47,792 nt of DNA from Nemertoderma westbladi (GCA_032718475.1 JAUCBJ010006817.1:1-47792), one strand, 5' to 3'. Counted from the first letter of the stretch, positions 1 to 9,827 are shown. The notes: generated by a model not told the origin, from the sequence alone. A program made the numbers and translations.

Positions 1-862
1 GCTTAAGCCAATTTTGATTTTTTTAATTAAGACACCCCTATCTTCATCTCTCCATAACTCAAAAACGGTTATAGATATGAAAATTTCGCTTACATATTTG
101 GAATCACCATACAATTTGAGTTAAGATGAAATAATAAAAAAAAAATCGAAAATTTTGAATCTGTGCAAACTCTGTGACTCTAAGCAAACAGTATGGGTCT
201 ACTAAGTATAATAATCTTGGCAACCTCATCGATTTATACTAGCCTGTGTAGAAATCCATTACATAAACCATTTTTCATCATGAACGCGAGCTGTTATTGC
301 TGTTATTTTACAATTGCGTCTATGGCACTTTTCGTTTATTTAATTTTTTGCAAAAACTAATGATTGCATATTTTTGAAAATTGCTTTATACGCCCATTCA
401 GACATACACTACAGGAGGGTACTAAAATCAACACAATTGACCGGATAGTTTAGGAGCCTTTCGTGTGATAAAGAAACAAACTGACAGACAAACAGTCACG
501 ATTTTCTTACAGTAAGTAAATGATTTACAAATAAACTTGGGTTTTTTTCGTCGATTGAGGTTAATCAGAAAATCCAGATACCATGGCAACCAATCTAAAC
601 ATAAGTTTAAAATTTAAAAAGATTATTTGAAGCTTAATGTTAAGGTATTTCGACTTTGGACCAACCCATACAGCCACTAAATAACCTTTCTTCGTCCAAT
701 TTTAAGTTCTTCAATTTTCTCAATTTCCATGACACCAACTGCAAACATAGATTTTGATACAAAAATCAGCAAATTTAAGGCTTAAATTAAGAATTCTAGT
801 AATATTTAGATTCCATGTCAACTGGAGTTAAATAAAGGCAGACAGGCCACCACAACTCCCTA
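1..862. other. AT-rich intergenic stretch, no feature recognised
   Basis: No long open frame, tandem repeat or recognisable element is visible. The sequence is AT-rich with short A/T runs. It ends where homology to the LINE fragment begins. Confidence 0.5.
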
Positions 863-1297
863 TCAACTGACATTTGCTAGACCTTCCGAATCTTCAAGGC
901 CAGTGTCCTTTAAGATGCGTCTCAAGAAAGTCATGGGCTGTCCACCTTGCTTATTCACTCCATGAGGCTGCCAAAGAACAAGATTATGCACTGGCTGGTC
1001 CTCACGGCGAAAGCAATGTCCTGCAAAGCGGAGGCGGCTTTGTTCTAATGTCAAGCTTGGAGGAATCAATGAGTCACCTCCAATGTTATACAGTGTCTGG
1101 TTGGAGATGTGTGCATTGTACTTGACACAGTGAACCCGGCGTAGCATTCTTGTGAATGTGCCATCCAGAGATTTGGTGTCCTCCACAGTTTGAGCCCAGC
1201 ATGGACTCCCATAGAGGAGTACTGGAACTACTGCTGCTCGGACCTTAAGTTTCCGATTAATTCTATGTGACTTCCAAATCCCGGAATGCGTTTTCAA
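863..1297 (-). pseudogene. LINE reverse transcriptase, C-terminal fragment
   Basis: The minus strand encodes a 144-aa open frame matching the region after the RT catalytic core of a non-LTR retrotransposon. Seen motifs are LLYGSPCW, TRMLRRVH, LRFAGHCFRRED and GGQPMTFLRR. The same segment recurs at 29178-29795 with high similarity, so both belong to one repeat family. In living elements this region follows the RT palm and thumb and helps bind template RNA. This copy lacks the catalytic FADD box and the endonuclease and ends in decayed sequence, so it is a dead fragment. The N-terminal 10 residues are probably not native, because homology with the other copy starts at GIWKSHRINRKLKV. Confidence 0.85.
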
Positions 1298-1399
1298 CGG
1301 ACGGTTTGGACAGCCTTTGGCCTTAAGATTCAGTCACCAGCCTTTCAGCAGCCTATGGACGCGGCGACGCGTATAAGCCCAAACAACACACCAGTCGGG

Positions 1400-1560
1400 A
1401 TTCAGACTGCCAACTCCTGAGTCCCGTCACAACTTAGGAGTACTCTCAGAATCACTAGAGGGAGCTCAACGGCTCCTCAGCTCATTAGAATAGGCTGGTC
1501 TTTTTATTAACTCCAGAAAGACCAAAATTTTTGACAGTTAACTTTGACAGTTAACTCTGA
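1400..1560 (+). mobile_element. Short LINE RT fragment, same family, opposite orientation
   Basis: The stretch from GAGTACTCTCAGAATCACTA through ATTAACTCCAGAAAGACCA encodes a degenerate form of the RT segment between the FADD box and the thumb (LFINSR-type residues followed by a TVN motif). It matches 1999-2110 on the same strand and the minus strand around 2340-2375. It is frame-broken and non-functional. Confidence 0.6.
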
Positions 1561-1879
1561 CCGGATCGGTCTGGTCTGATCGGTGGTGGTATAAAGAACG
1601 ATATAACTTTAACGTTGTTTACAGACAAGACAGTATTATACAGAACGGAGTTATCCAACCCTTTTCTCTACAGCCCAATCATGGAAAATCCATCGTCCCA
1701 TAATGCCAATATAAAACATTGCAGTAATTACCTTCCCAGTTATCCCAGTGGCCAGGTTCATGGAACAATGAGCAGGTTTCCTGTATCAAGCACCTGCCCA
1801 TTACTATTGCTCGGATACAGTACCAACAACCATGTTTATGTGCATAATTATACATTATCTATTAGGGGAAGGGAGGGAT

Positions 1880-1892
1880 GGGGGGGGGGGGG
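1880..1892 (+). repeat. Poly(G) tract (13 G)
   Basis: Thirteen consecutive G preceded by G-rich runs (GGGGAAGGGAGGGAT). One of four long G homopolymers in the window. Confidence 0.9.
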
Positions 1893-1910
1893 TGTGGGTT
1901 GGACATATGG

Positions 1911-1950
1911 ATAATAATAATAATAATAATCCTGAACTAATAATAATAAT
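1911..1950 (+). repeat. (AAT)n microsatellite
   Basis: About seven AAT/ATA units, a short interruption, then four more units. Confidence 0.9.
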
Positions 1951-1998
1951 GCAATGTTACAACCAACAACGCCTATATTGTGATATACTATTATTTAT

Positions 1999-2335
1999 AT
2001 TACGGCTCCTCAGCTCATTAGAACATGCTGCTTCTAGTGTTGGTCTTTTTATTAACTCCAGAGAGACCACAATTTTGACAGTTAACTTTGAAAGTTCTCA
2101 GCAATGATCGGATGATCGGATCGGAGTCTCTGATCGGATGAGCATGTGATGATTGAGCATGTGGACCAATTCTGTTACCTGGGATCATGGATCCGGAAGT
2201 CAGGTTCCTCGAATAGGTAAGGGAAAGGCATGGGCAGTCTTGAATAGGCTTTCCAGGATTTGGAAGTAAGGTCCGATTATTTAGAGCAGCAGTAGTTCCA
2301 GTACTCCTCTATGGGAGTCCATGCTCTCCCTCTAT
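1999..2335 (+). pseudogene. LINE RT fragment, sense on plus strand
   Basis: Frame-broken RT region. The translated pieces include RLLSSLEHAASSVGLFIN, FCYLGSWIRKSG and KGKAWAVLNRLSRIWK, then a stretch corresponding to LLYGSPC. These match the family copy at 29178-29964 (-). The fragment stops abruptly near 2335, where it meets an inverted fragment of the same family. Confidence 0.8.
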
Positions 2336-2339
2336 GGGC

Positions 2340-2560
2340 TCGCTCTAGTGTTTCTGAGAGTACTCCTACGTCATCAGCAAAGTCTATATCAATTAGGTAC
2401 TTGGCAGGATTTCCTGACTTATGGAGCCAGTAGGTGGAGTTACCATTGGTACCCCATCATCATTATGATGATCTAAGGACATGCATAGAATGTAGTCAAC
2501 CACAATTATGAACAGGAATGGCGCGACTGTGTGTTCTGGAGGACTCCCCATAACACTTCA
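2340..2560 (-). pseudogene. LINE RT fragment, inverted relative to its neighbour
   Basis: The minus strand encodes the segment upstream of the previous one: APFLFIIVVDYI, then SLDHHNDDG, TPPTG and a degenerate DFADD box followed by LSETLERA. Residues match the family copy at 29800-29964. Together with 1999-2335 it forms a head-to-head inverted arrangement of adjacent RT regions. Confidence 0.75.
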
Positions 2561-2646
2561 AATATTTACTTTTTTTTTTATTTATTTACTTATTTACTCA
2601 CTTATTTGTTTCCATTTCTTGTGGGACTCTTGTTGTTCTGTACATG

Positions 2647-2823
2647 TGTATTACATTTGGTACCTATCGGTACAGACCCTAGTAGGCCCAGTCTGACAGG
2701 CAGGTTGCCTCAATATACCTTAACCTTGATTAGAATGTATTACATTGGTACCTACCGGTACAGACCCTAATAGGCCCAGTCTGACAGGCAGGTTGCCTCA
2801 ATATACCTTAACCTAGATTAGAA
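2647..2823 (+). repeat. ~88 bp direct tandem duplication
   Basis: Two near-identical copies (2647-2735 and 2736-2823) both contain GTACAGACCCTA and CAGTCTGACAGGCAGGTTGC and end TTAACCTxGATTAGAAT. No coding content is evident. Confidence 0.9.
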
Positions 2824-3284
2824 TGACTACTATTAGATTAGAATGTGCAGAATTTGGTGCATTCGTCTGTGCTAACTGTAGGAAGGTGTAACTGTACTAA
2901 TTTGTACTAATTAATGATCTAAATAGTTAATGTCTAATTGAAGTAGAAGCTTGAAAATCCAACAATAAAGAGTTAATTTTATTTTATTTACGCAATAATT
3001 TTTATTGTCCGTTTAAATCCTTTTTTTTGTCTTTTTTTTATTTTTTTATGTCCTCCAAAAATCTAATGTTAGGTTCCATGCTACCGGTTTCTCTACTGCT
3101 GTTCTCTCAGGCTATCAGTACCGGTATTAGTATATATAGCACTATTTTGTTGTATTGTATGTACAGATGTAGGTATAAAGCAGATTTCTGTATTTTAGTA
3201 CCGGTACCGGCACCGGTACTGCTGTAGGCCTACTGTGTAGCCTACCATTTAAATACAGTACTGGTAGGCCTAACGGCTGACCGG

Positions 3285-4065
3285 TTGTTTTGGTTAGAAA
3301 ATCCCGCCTCTGTAACCTGCTCGTTTCCCCTGCCTCTGAAACCTGCCCCTTTCCCTCAATTAGTTAAATGATCGTTTATTGTTTTGGTTGGAAAATCCCG
3401 CCTCTGTAACCTGCTCCTTTCCCTCAATTAGTTAAGTGATCGTTTATTCTTTTGGTTAGAAAATCCCGCCTCTGTAACCTGCTCCTTTCTCTCAATTGGT
3501 AATGTTATCGTTTATTGTTTTGGTTAGAAAATCCCGTTTCTGTAACCTGCTCCTTTCCCTGATTTGGTAAAGTGACTGTTTATTGTTTTGGTTAGAAAAT
3601 CCCGCCTCTGTAACCTGCTCCTTACCCTCAATTAGTTAAAGTGATCGTTTATTGTTTTGGTTAGGAAATCCCGCCTCTGTAACCTGCTCCTTTCTCTCAA
3701 TTGGTAATGTTATCGTTTATTGTTTTGGTTAGAAAATCCCGTCTCTGTAACCTGCTCCTTTCCCTGATTTGGTAAAGTGACTGTTTATTGTTTTGGTTAG
3801 AAAATCCCGCCTCTGTAACCTGCTCCTTTCTCTCAATTGGTAATGTTATCGTTTATTGTTTTGGTTAGAAAATCCCGTCTCTGTAACCTGCTCCTTTCCC
3901 TCAATTAGTTAAATGATCGTTTTTTGTTTTGGTTAGAAAATCCTGCCTCTGTAACCTGCTCCAATCCCTGATTTGGTAAAGTGACTGTTTATTGTTTGGA
4001 TTAGAAAATCCGGCCTTAACCTGCTCCTTTCCATCAATTGGTAATTGTTTTTGGCTATAAAATGA
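3285..4065 (+). repeat. 68-70 bp minisatellite, ~11 units, with three unit types
   Basis: Each unit starts with GTTTTGGTTAGAAAATCCCG followed by YCTCTGTAACCTGCTCCTT. The second half has three variants: A (CTCAATTAGTTAAATGATCG), B (CTCAATTGGTAATGTTATCG) and C (CTGATTTGGTAAAGTGACTG). By eye the order is A-A-B-C-A-B-C-B-A-C-B', so a ~205 bp A-B-C higher-order unit is repeated twice. The first unit holds an internal ~25 bp insertion. Confidence 0.9.
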
Positions 4066-4186
4066 GTGTTTTGCTACGTCATGTGGTAATCGATTATCTA
4101 CAACAACCACAAACTATTAAATTTAGAGTCTTTTACCACAGGCGCATATGGAATTCTATCTCATAGTCCATAAATTATGGAATCAT

Positions 4187-4312
4187 GGAATGTTTTGGCA
4201 CAGGCATAGTGAAATCAACTGTCCGACAGACCAGAAATCAACAAATTTTGAATGTTTTGGCATAGGCATGTTGAAATCAACTGTCTGACAGTCCAGAAAT
4301 CAGCAGTCTGAC
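4187..4312 (+). repeat. ~63 bp direct duplication
   Basis: Two copies of GAATGTTTTGGCAYAGGCAT followed by GAAATCAACTGTCxGACAG and CCAGAAATCA. They follow the minisatellite and have no coding content. Confidence 0.8.
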
Positions 4313-4329
4313 AGTTTGAAGAAATACAT

Positions 4330-5362
4330 ACATAAAAAGTCATTAAAAGGACAACAAAAGTCATTATGCACAATTCGTAAAAAAAGGAGGACAAAAAAAG
4401 TCAAATAAAAGGACATAAAAAATCACTGCCTTTTATTTAACCTTTAATCAAGCATGTTAAGTAAAAACCCTACTGGTAGGTATTTCAGTGCCAAAGTATG
4501 TAAAAAACTAAAAAGCAACAAGACCTAGACGTTGCATGCAATCAGTGATCAGCTGACGGCAGCCAGCTGATCGGTAGAAAACCTCAGTTTCACCATCTAG
4601 CTTCTGTGTCACAATAATCAGTTTTGCCTCTTACGCAGCAGTTTGTATGAGGCCTAATTGTATATAGAATCATTTTGTTGTATATTTCGACAGCTACCAC
4701 AAGCATACATATCCCATGATAGTTTGTTAATTATTATATTAAGGTCATATAACAACAAGGACCCACCTTCAGAAACCTGACCTGGAAAACAGCTGGTCAA
4801 CAACCGATTCCTAATTACTAACTTCACAGAACATGGGTACCATTACAAATAATGTTGCAACCCCTCCCCATTCCACATAATAACAGATAACTGCCGCTGT
4901 AAACTATGTTCCACCTCCAGAATCTTAAGATACCACGCACCAGTCTCTCCCTCTCCCCAATCACGTCGCTACCACACCTATAACTCTGCAATTTTTAGCA
5001 TCTAATATTTTTTACAAATTTAATTTATAATATTGTCTCTCTGTTTATATTTAAATATAATATAAATATATATAAATGATTATAAATATAAATTATTTAT
5101 TTATAAATGATAAATAATTTAAATATATAAATTTAAATTTCAAAACTTCTGACTACCCTCAATCAATGCTGACTATCTCCAAAACTAAGCTAGCTGTTAA
5201 CATACCGTTAACAGATTTGGATTCCTCATTAAAAACTGCATATATCACATTGAAAATAAAAAAAATGAAAATTTTGACTTGAAAATATAATTTTTCTTTA
5301 AATACGATTTTCTCAAAACGTCATTTTCACCTTAAGGTACCTTTTCGCTTTCACCGCCACAA
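4330..5362. other. Intergenic stretch, no gene recognised
   Basis: No convincing open frame. A very AT-rich core at about 5035-5150 consists of overlapping TATAAATA/TTTATA palindromes. The rest looks like unique noncoding sequence. Confidence 0.5.
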
Positions 5363-6260
5363 TTAATGGGTTATAATATAAGAGCTGAATGGATTCCGGG
5401 TAAAGATAACATAATAGCTGACACTTTATCACGTTCTCCAGTCGATAAACCAACACCAGGTGACTCAGATTTCGCTGAAGATGTTGCCTTACATGTTCAT
5501 TCTGTATGATGCTGCTAAAAATGATGAAAATTACGATATACTTCGTAACATCATTATTAATGGTTTATCTTAACCTAACCAATTACCCTCGAATTTAACT
5601 CCATATAAAATATACTTCCAGAATTATCAATCCAAGATGGCCTTTTTGTCTTAGGAAACCGTATAGTAGTGCCGATACAAGCTAGGGGAGAAATACTTCG
5701 CCGTCTACATGCCTCACACCAGGGAGTGCGCCGTACTATCGAACGGGCATGCCAGCTTTATTACTGGCCAGGTTTTCGAAGTGCTATTAGGAACACTATC
5801 GAAGCATGTGAACTGTGCCAAGTCCACAAGGCAAGCCAATGTCAAGAGCCCCTTATACAGGAATCACTTCCAAATCGGCCATTTGAAAGGGTTTCCTCAG
5901 ACATATTTAGCTATGGAGGAATTTATTTCATGGTTTATGTCGATCGGTACAGTGGGTGGCCAAATGTATTCTTCTTTGGCAAGACTGTCCCCACTACCAC
6001 ATCTGTTAAAACAAAGATGGCTGAATGGTTTTGCGACACGGGAGTGCCAATTAAACTCAGAATCGATGGGGGATCTCAATATACTTCACGTGAATTTAAA
6101 CAATTTTGTGAAGACTGGTCTATAAATCATGCTATCAGCAGTGCCCATTACCCCCAGTCAAACGGACACGCTGAAGCTGCAGTAAAAAGTCTATGAAAGC
6201 TCTTGCAAAGAAAAGCACCTCAGCAAATGGCAATTTCGACAAATTGATCTTTATTGTCTC
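5363..6260 (+). pseudogene. Ty3/gypsy-type pol fragment (RNase H end plus integrase)
   Basis: Frame-broken remnant of a chromovirus/gypsy-like pol. At 5366-5510 the frame reads GYNIRAEWIPGKDNIIADTL, the usual end of the RNase H domain. From about 5620 an open frame to 6196 holds the H2C2 zinc-binding head (LHASHQG...CELCQ) and the integrase core. The presumed catalytic triad is D in SSDIF, D in RIDGGSQYTS and E in NGHAEAAVK. It breaks at 6196, but a shifted frame continues with MKALAKKST to about 6260, which indicates an indel. There are other stops and shifts at 5510-5620, and no LTRs are visible nearby. Integrases of this type insert element cDNA into chromosomes; this copy is inactive. Confidence 0.85.
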
Positions 6261-6297
6261 ACATATATGTCATATATGTCTCACATATATGTCAAGC
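6245..6297 (+). repeat. Short ATATGT direct repeats
   Basis: TCTCACATATATGTCATATATG followed by a second TCTCACATATATGTCA; local duplication just after the gypsy remnant. Confidence 0.7.
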
Positions 6298-6331
6298 TAT
6301 CCATTGAGAAATATATTCAAAGCATTTTGTC

Positions 6332-6727
6332 CTAAATAATATAATATTTTATTGATTTATGTTCAACTGAACAGTTATGTACTGTATGGGAGGTGAAATC
6401 TTTCACATTTGGATTTAGTGCATGTATCGTTCTATCCATAAAGGAAACAGGTTCCACCCTGGGCGCAGAATGGAAGAAGTCCGTTATTTTACTGCTACCA
6501 GGCCCACGCCCATGTGCTTGCATTGGTGGAAGTGTGACACCTTTAGATGTGGGTGTGGGACTATCGATTGAGGATGGGGGTGTGAGTGTGGTGTGGGTCT
6601 CAGTGATATGTTGGGGTGTGGTGTGGGTCTCAGTGATATGTTGGTGTTGGTCATGGGTGGTGGTGGGCTGTCCGTTAACTGGATCTGCAGTGCTGCTATC
6701 AGTTAGGCTATTTGTAGAGATAACCAA
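6332..6727 (-). CDS. Thr/Pro/His-rich low-complexity open frame with a PIP-box-like motif
   Basis: A 131-aa minus-strand frame of unknown function. The N-terminal half is Thr/Ser/Pro/His-rich and contains a duplicated THTTPQHITE-type block (residues ~33-47), mirrored in DNA by a 27 bp direct repeat near 6585-6645. Residues 78-87 read SSKITDFFHS, resembling the PCNA-binding PIP box (hydrophobic, two residues, then two aromatics) but with Ser instead of the usual Gln at the first position. No signal peptide or membrane segment is visible. It may be the tail of a transposon-encoded protein, a 3' exon, or chance low-complexity coding; the biased composition makes chance quite possible. Confidence 0.3.
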   Translation of the reverse strand: MVISTNSLTDSSTADPVNGQPTTTHDQHQHITETHTTPQHITETHTTLTPPSSIDSPTPTSKGVTLPPMQAHGRGPGSSKITDFFHSAPRVEPVSFMDRTIHALNPNVKDFTSHTVHNCSVEHKSIKYYII

Positions 6728-6799
6728 ATTATTATTGTTAACTTTATGTACAATATCTGATGCAATCTGATCATATGCAAAAATGTAACCAATGTGATA

Positions 6800-7225
6800 A
6801 TTTTACTTACAGTATTTAAACAGGGTTGCGCTTTGTATCCCTTCTTAAATAAAACGATGACTACTTACGGTTGAACAGATAGGAACATGTTGTTTCTCTG
6901 TTTCCAAATAATTTTACTTGCTTGATATTGGTCTGTCAAAAACATAATTCGTTCAACTCAAAATTATATATATATTTATATATGAGAGAAAAACAATAAA
7001 ACAGTATACATTTAGCCCCACCGTTACTACAAATAAATGACTTAATTATTTTAATATAATTAAATCAAAACACCATCACTGACAAAAATATTTCGATACA
7101 CATACGAAATTACATGAGATCAAATTATTACATACCTATGAATTCAAATAGACAAAACAATGATGTAACCATAGGATGAATTGAATTAAACACACATTAA
7201 TCTTATAGATACAATATTATAATCT
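6800..7225. other. Intergenic stretch, no gene recognised
   Basis: AT-rich sequence with a short (TA)n run near 6967-6983. No open frame or repeat family is recognised. Confidence 0.5.
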
Positions 7226-7249
7226 AATGCAACAGCTGCAGCCGGGTTA

Positions 7250-7405
7250 CACGAACTTTGTTCCAATGAGAGTAGTTCAACTTCGAACTTTGTTCCAATA
7301 GATGCGAGCTTTGTTACAATAGATGTAAACTTTGTTCCAATAGATGCGAGCTTTGTTCCAATAGATGTAAACTTTGTTCCAATAGATGTAAACTTTGTTC
7401 CCAGT
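7250..7405 (-). repeat. 21 bp tandem array, left arm
   Basis: About seven units of CTTTGTTCCAATAGATGTAAA, alternating with a GCGAGCTTTG variant. Read on the minus strand it encodes a GTKFTSI/GTKLASI heptad, one of whose units has a T-to-A change (GTTACAAT). Confidence 0.9.
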
Positions 7406-7675
7406 GGTAGATGTGTTATATAATAAAGTTTTGGCAGTGAGGAAGCATTGCGTACTTTTAGAAAGATATAGAACATGCCTGCGCTAATTGGCCAGTTAAA
7501 CATTCCAACAGAAATCACCCTGGGGCCATATAAAGGCCTAATCTAATAGGTTATGGACTACAACACTGAAGCACTCAAGGAAATAGTTGGTATATATTCG
7601 ATTCGTAATCGAATTGAATTGTTATAATGCCGGTATTCGTATGTTAAGTCATTAAAAACCTAGGGAGTGGGGTTC

Positions 7676-7870
7676 ATTGGAACATAGTACGCATACTATT
7701 GGAACAAAGTACGCAACTATTGGAACAAAGTACGCAACTATTGGAACAAAGTACCCAACTATTGGAACAAAGTACGCAACTATTGGAACAAAGTTCGCAA
7801 ATATTGGAACAAAGTTTGCAACCAATTGGAACAAAGATCGCAAAAGTAGGTTTTGGAACAAAGTACTGTA
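7676..7870 (+). repeat. 21 bp tandem array, right arm
   Basis: About nine units of TGGAACAAAGTACGCAACTAT with small variants. It is open in several frames only because 21 is a multiple of 3, so the 72-73 aa frames here are not treated as genes. Confidence 0.9.
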
Positions 7871-7895
7871 CACGCTGCAGCCGTATTCTCAAAAG

Positions 7896-7940
7896 TAGGT
7901 ATTACCCAACTAAGTAGAAACTAGCTGGGTTATTACCTAC
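7896..7940 (+). repeat. Imperfect hairpin
   Basis: GTAGGTATTACCCAAC at 7896-7911 is nearly complementary to GCTGGGTTATTACCTAC at 7924-7940, with a ~12 nt loop. It lies just outside the foldback element. Confidence 0.6.
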
Positions 7941-7984
7941 TGGCAAGCAACAGGTAATATCCAACTCATTCTCCACTCCAACGT

Positions 7985-8035
7985 TTGTTAACTGTCCACC
8001 ATGCTTATTTTCTCCATGGGGGTGCCAAAGCACGA
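7985..8035 (-). pseudogene. Tiny LINE RT remnant
   Basis: CTGTCCACCATGCTTATT then CTCCATGGGGGTGCCAAAG matches the family sequence at 29307-29345 (the LxxWQPHGxNKxGGQ segment of the minus-strand LINE). Only about 45 bp are recognisable. Confidence 0.55.
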
Positions 8036-8049
8036 GAATATACATCCAT

Positions 8050-8775
8050 TCAGAAGTCTGCTTGAAATTAGGATGTCCTAATGCCTCCTGGAATTGTAGG
8101 GATATATTTTGGTATAAGGTTATACTGGAACAACCTGTACTGATGTTGTATATATTATAATAAGTTTCACTTTCGGACTTAGGCCAACTATGCAGGGGAA
8201 TGTTTCAAAAAATATATCAATTTCAATGTACCGATCAATCCGAATGGTATTAAGGTGTTTGGTTCCGTAACAATATTAAGTTGTTTGCCAGCTGTTTACC
8301 ACCTCCCTCCCCTGCATTTTTATAACTGAGTTTGTTGTTGTTTCTGAAATAACTTTATTGTACATCAAAATTCAACCAAATCGCACCATGAAGGATACAA
8401 ATAGAAAGTAATAATTAATGACATAATTGATACAATTAATTGTTAAATATAGTTAAAAATTAAATGTTTTTTTTAAATTTAAATTTATTAAATTTACTGT
8501 ACCTTAATTTACTGTACTCATAATTAAATGTGATTACAAATTATGCATGGTTAAGTATTCCATTAACTAATTTTGCATAACAACCGATGGAAATCTTTAC
8601 ATATTTCTCTGATATTACATAATAGATTACTAATCTGATCACATTTGGAAACAAAACTAGTTTCAAGGCATTTACGCAATTAAGATGATTTTCGTAAACA
8701 TACCCTGGCTTCATAAAGCATTACATAAATACAACCAAATAAAATTGGGCATTAATAAATTATCAGTAAAGAAAT
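8050..8775. other. Intergenic stretch, no gene recognised
   Basis: AT-rich and without recognisable coding content. It lies downstream of the minus-strand gene at 8954-9580 and may contain its 3' UTR near the high-coordinate end. Confidence 0.45.
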
Positions 8776-8784
8776 AAAATTTAT
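8776..8784 (-). terminator. Candidate polyadenylation signal
   Basis: The plus strand reads AATTTATTG, giving AATAAA on the minus strand about 170 nt downstream of the stop codon of the 208-aa gene. A positional guess only. Confidence 0.35.
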
Positions 8785-8953
8785 TGAAAAAGTGGTTTAT
8801 ACATTAAGCAGTTCAGAAACAATGGTCCTCAGTGGAGAAAGGTGAAAAATTATAGTGAAAATCTCCCATCTACATAACAATAAATAGAATGCCCTAATCT
8901 ACAATAGGTAGTGCTTTCTTTCCTCTGTAATAGTTCATACAGGAAGCGGTTAA

Positions 8954-9580
8954 TTACAGAAAGATAACGAGAATAACGGAAATAATCATTGGAGCAACTT
9001 TTCTGGAGCCACTTGGAAGAATAGTTTCTGTTGCAGTAGTCGTTGCAGTAGTCGTTGTAGTGACATCTTCTTTCCACGTTTTTGGTTGACACACCGCTTC
9101 TGTACAACATTGGTTTTGGCACACGTCACTTATTGTTGTTAAACCAACTTTTAGGCTTTCAGTAATGCGATACATAATTTCCATCATTTCATTATAGCCT
9201 TCGAATCCCTTTTCTAGGAGCTCAGTGCATTTATCTTCTGTTAATGTATCACAAGCATCCTTTTCTCTGTAACAAGTGCTGTGATGGGATGTCACAAGAA
9301 GCTCTGCATTCTTGCTGTTGTGAGCTCGTAATATGCGTGAATTGGTACCACATGCATAACATACTGCATCAGACATTTGTGGTTTGGCAAAGACATAATG
9401 CCCGGGGAGAAACTCCCAGTTGCCATCCCCTCCTAACTGGGATTGTTTTGCTTCGTATTCTTCTAATAATTCTATATCATCAGAAATAAATGTGGTATTT
9501 GTTGACTCCAGACATGAAAGAAATTGGGACCAACATACTGTTACGTATGTGGATATGTAAAGGAAATATATGATTCTCAT
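8954..9580 (-). CDS. Secreted Cys-rich protein, probably GPI-anchored (Ly6/uPAR-like?)
   Basis: Intact 208-aa minus-strand frame. Residues 1-19 form a signal peptide (MRIIYFLYIS then a short apolar stretch ending WS). The mature part has ten cysteines (23, 74, 77, 103, 110, 118, 154, 158, 159, 164). The CYAC box at 74-77 and the CC-x4-C ending at 158-164 resemble the Ly6/uPAR three-finger pattern, but the ~50-residue N-terminal extension is unusual, so the family is uncertain. An N-glycosylation sequon (NTT) lies at 28-30. Residues 174-186 are a Thr/Ala-rich, probably O-glycosylated stalk. The tail PSGSRK plus a 12-residue apolar end (APMIISVILVIFL) fits a GPI-attachment signal; the product would sit on the outer cell surface. 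There are no introns. It is the best host-gene candidate here, isolated among transposons. Confidence 0.7.
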   Translation of the reverse strand: MRIIYFLYISTYVTVCWSQFLSCLESTNTTFISDDIELLEEYEAKQSQLGGDGNWEFLPGHYVFAKPQMSDAVCYACGTNSRILRAHNSKNAELLVTSHHSTCYREKDACDTLTEDKCTELLEKGFEGYNEMMEIMYRITESLKVGLTTISDVCQNQCCTEAVCQPKTWKEDVTTTTTATTTATETILPSGSRKVAPMIISVILVIFL

Positions 9581-9621
9581 TTTCTTTCATTCACATATTG
9601 TGCTCATACTGCTTTGGTTTG

Positions 9622-9631
9622 GTTTATATAT
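9622..9631 (-). promoter_or_regulatory. Candidate TATA box for the GPI-protein gene
   Basis: The plus strand GTTTATATAT reads ATATATAAAC on the minus strand, about 45 nt before the ATG at 9580. An ATTGG (inverted CCAAT) lies ~12 nt further upstream. Spacing leaves room only for a very short 5' UTR, so this is tentative. Confidence 0.3.
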
Positions 9632-9822
9632 TTATCCAATATCCACTTTCTCAAAGTTTATTAAGAAAGTTCAGTCTTACTTAGTTTTAACTGAGGATAA
9701 ACACTCCATACATCACATCCCTTATTACAAAACTCACAACAAAAAACTTTTGAATAGTTAAAGTAGTATGATAAATTTATTATATGAAATACAGTATCAC
9801 ATAGAAGTGAAAATTATGCTCA

Positions 9823-9827
9823 CTAAT
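9823..9827 (+). repeat. Target-site duplication of the BEL element (CTAAT, left)
   Basis: CTAAT immediately precedes the TG of the 5' LTR and is repeated at 16276-16280. Confidence 0.9.

Larger units (their letters stand above)
7230..7895. mobile_element. Foldback-like inverted-repeat element with minisatellite arms
   Basis: The left arm (7230-7405) and right arm (7676-7895) are inverted with respect to each other. Both are built from ~21 bp tandem units sharing the core TATTGGAACAAAGT (right) or its complement ACTTTGTTCCAATA (left). The outer edges also match in inverted orientation around a GCTGCAGC block (7235-7250 and 7870-7885). The ~270 bp between the arms has no open frame. Long terminal inverted repeats made of internal tandem repeats are the hallmark of foldback-type elements such as Drosophila FB. 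No transposase is present, so any movement would need help in trans. Target duplications were not identified. Confidence 0.6.

Noticed and set aside
3285-4065. CRISPR-like array
   Set aside because: The whole 68-70 bp unit repeats with no unique spacers, and the context is eukaryotic.
7652-7917. Four open frames of 72-73 aa over the 21 bp array
   Set aside because: The repeat length is a multiple of three, so frames stay open by construction; no unique protein sequence or start context.
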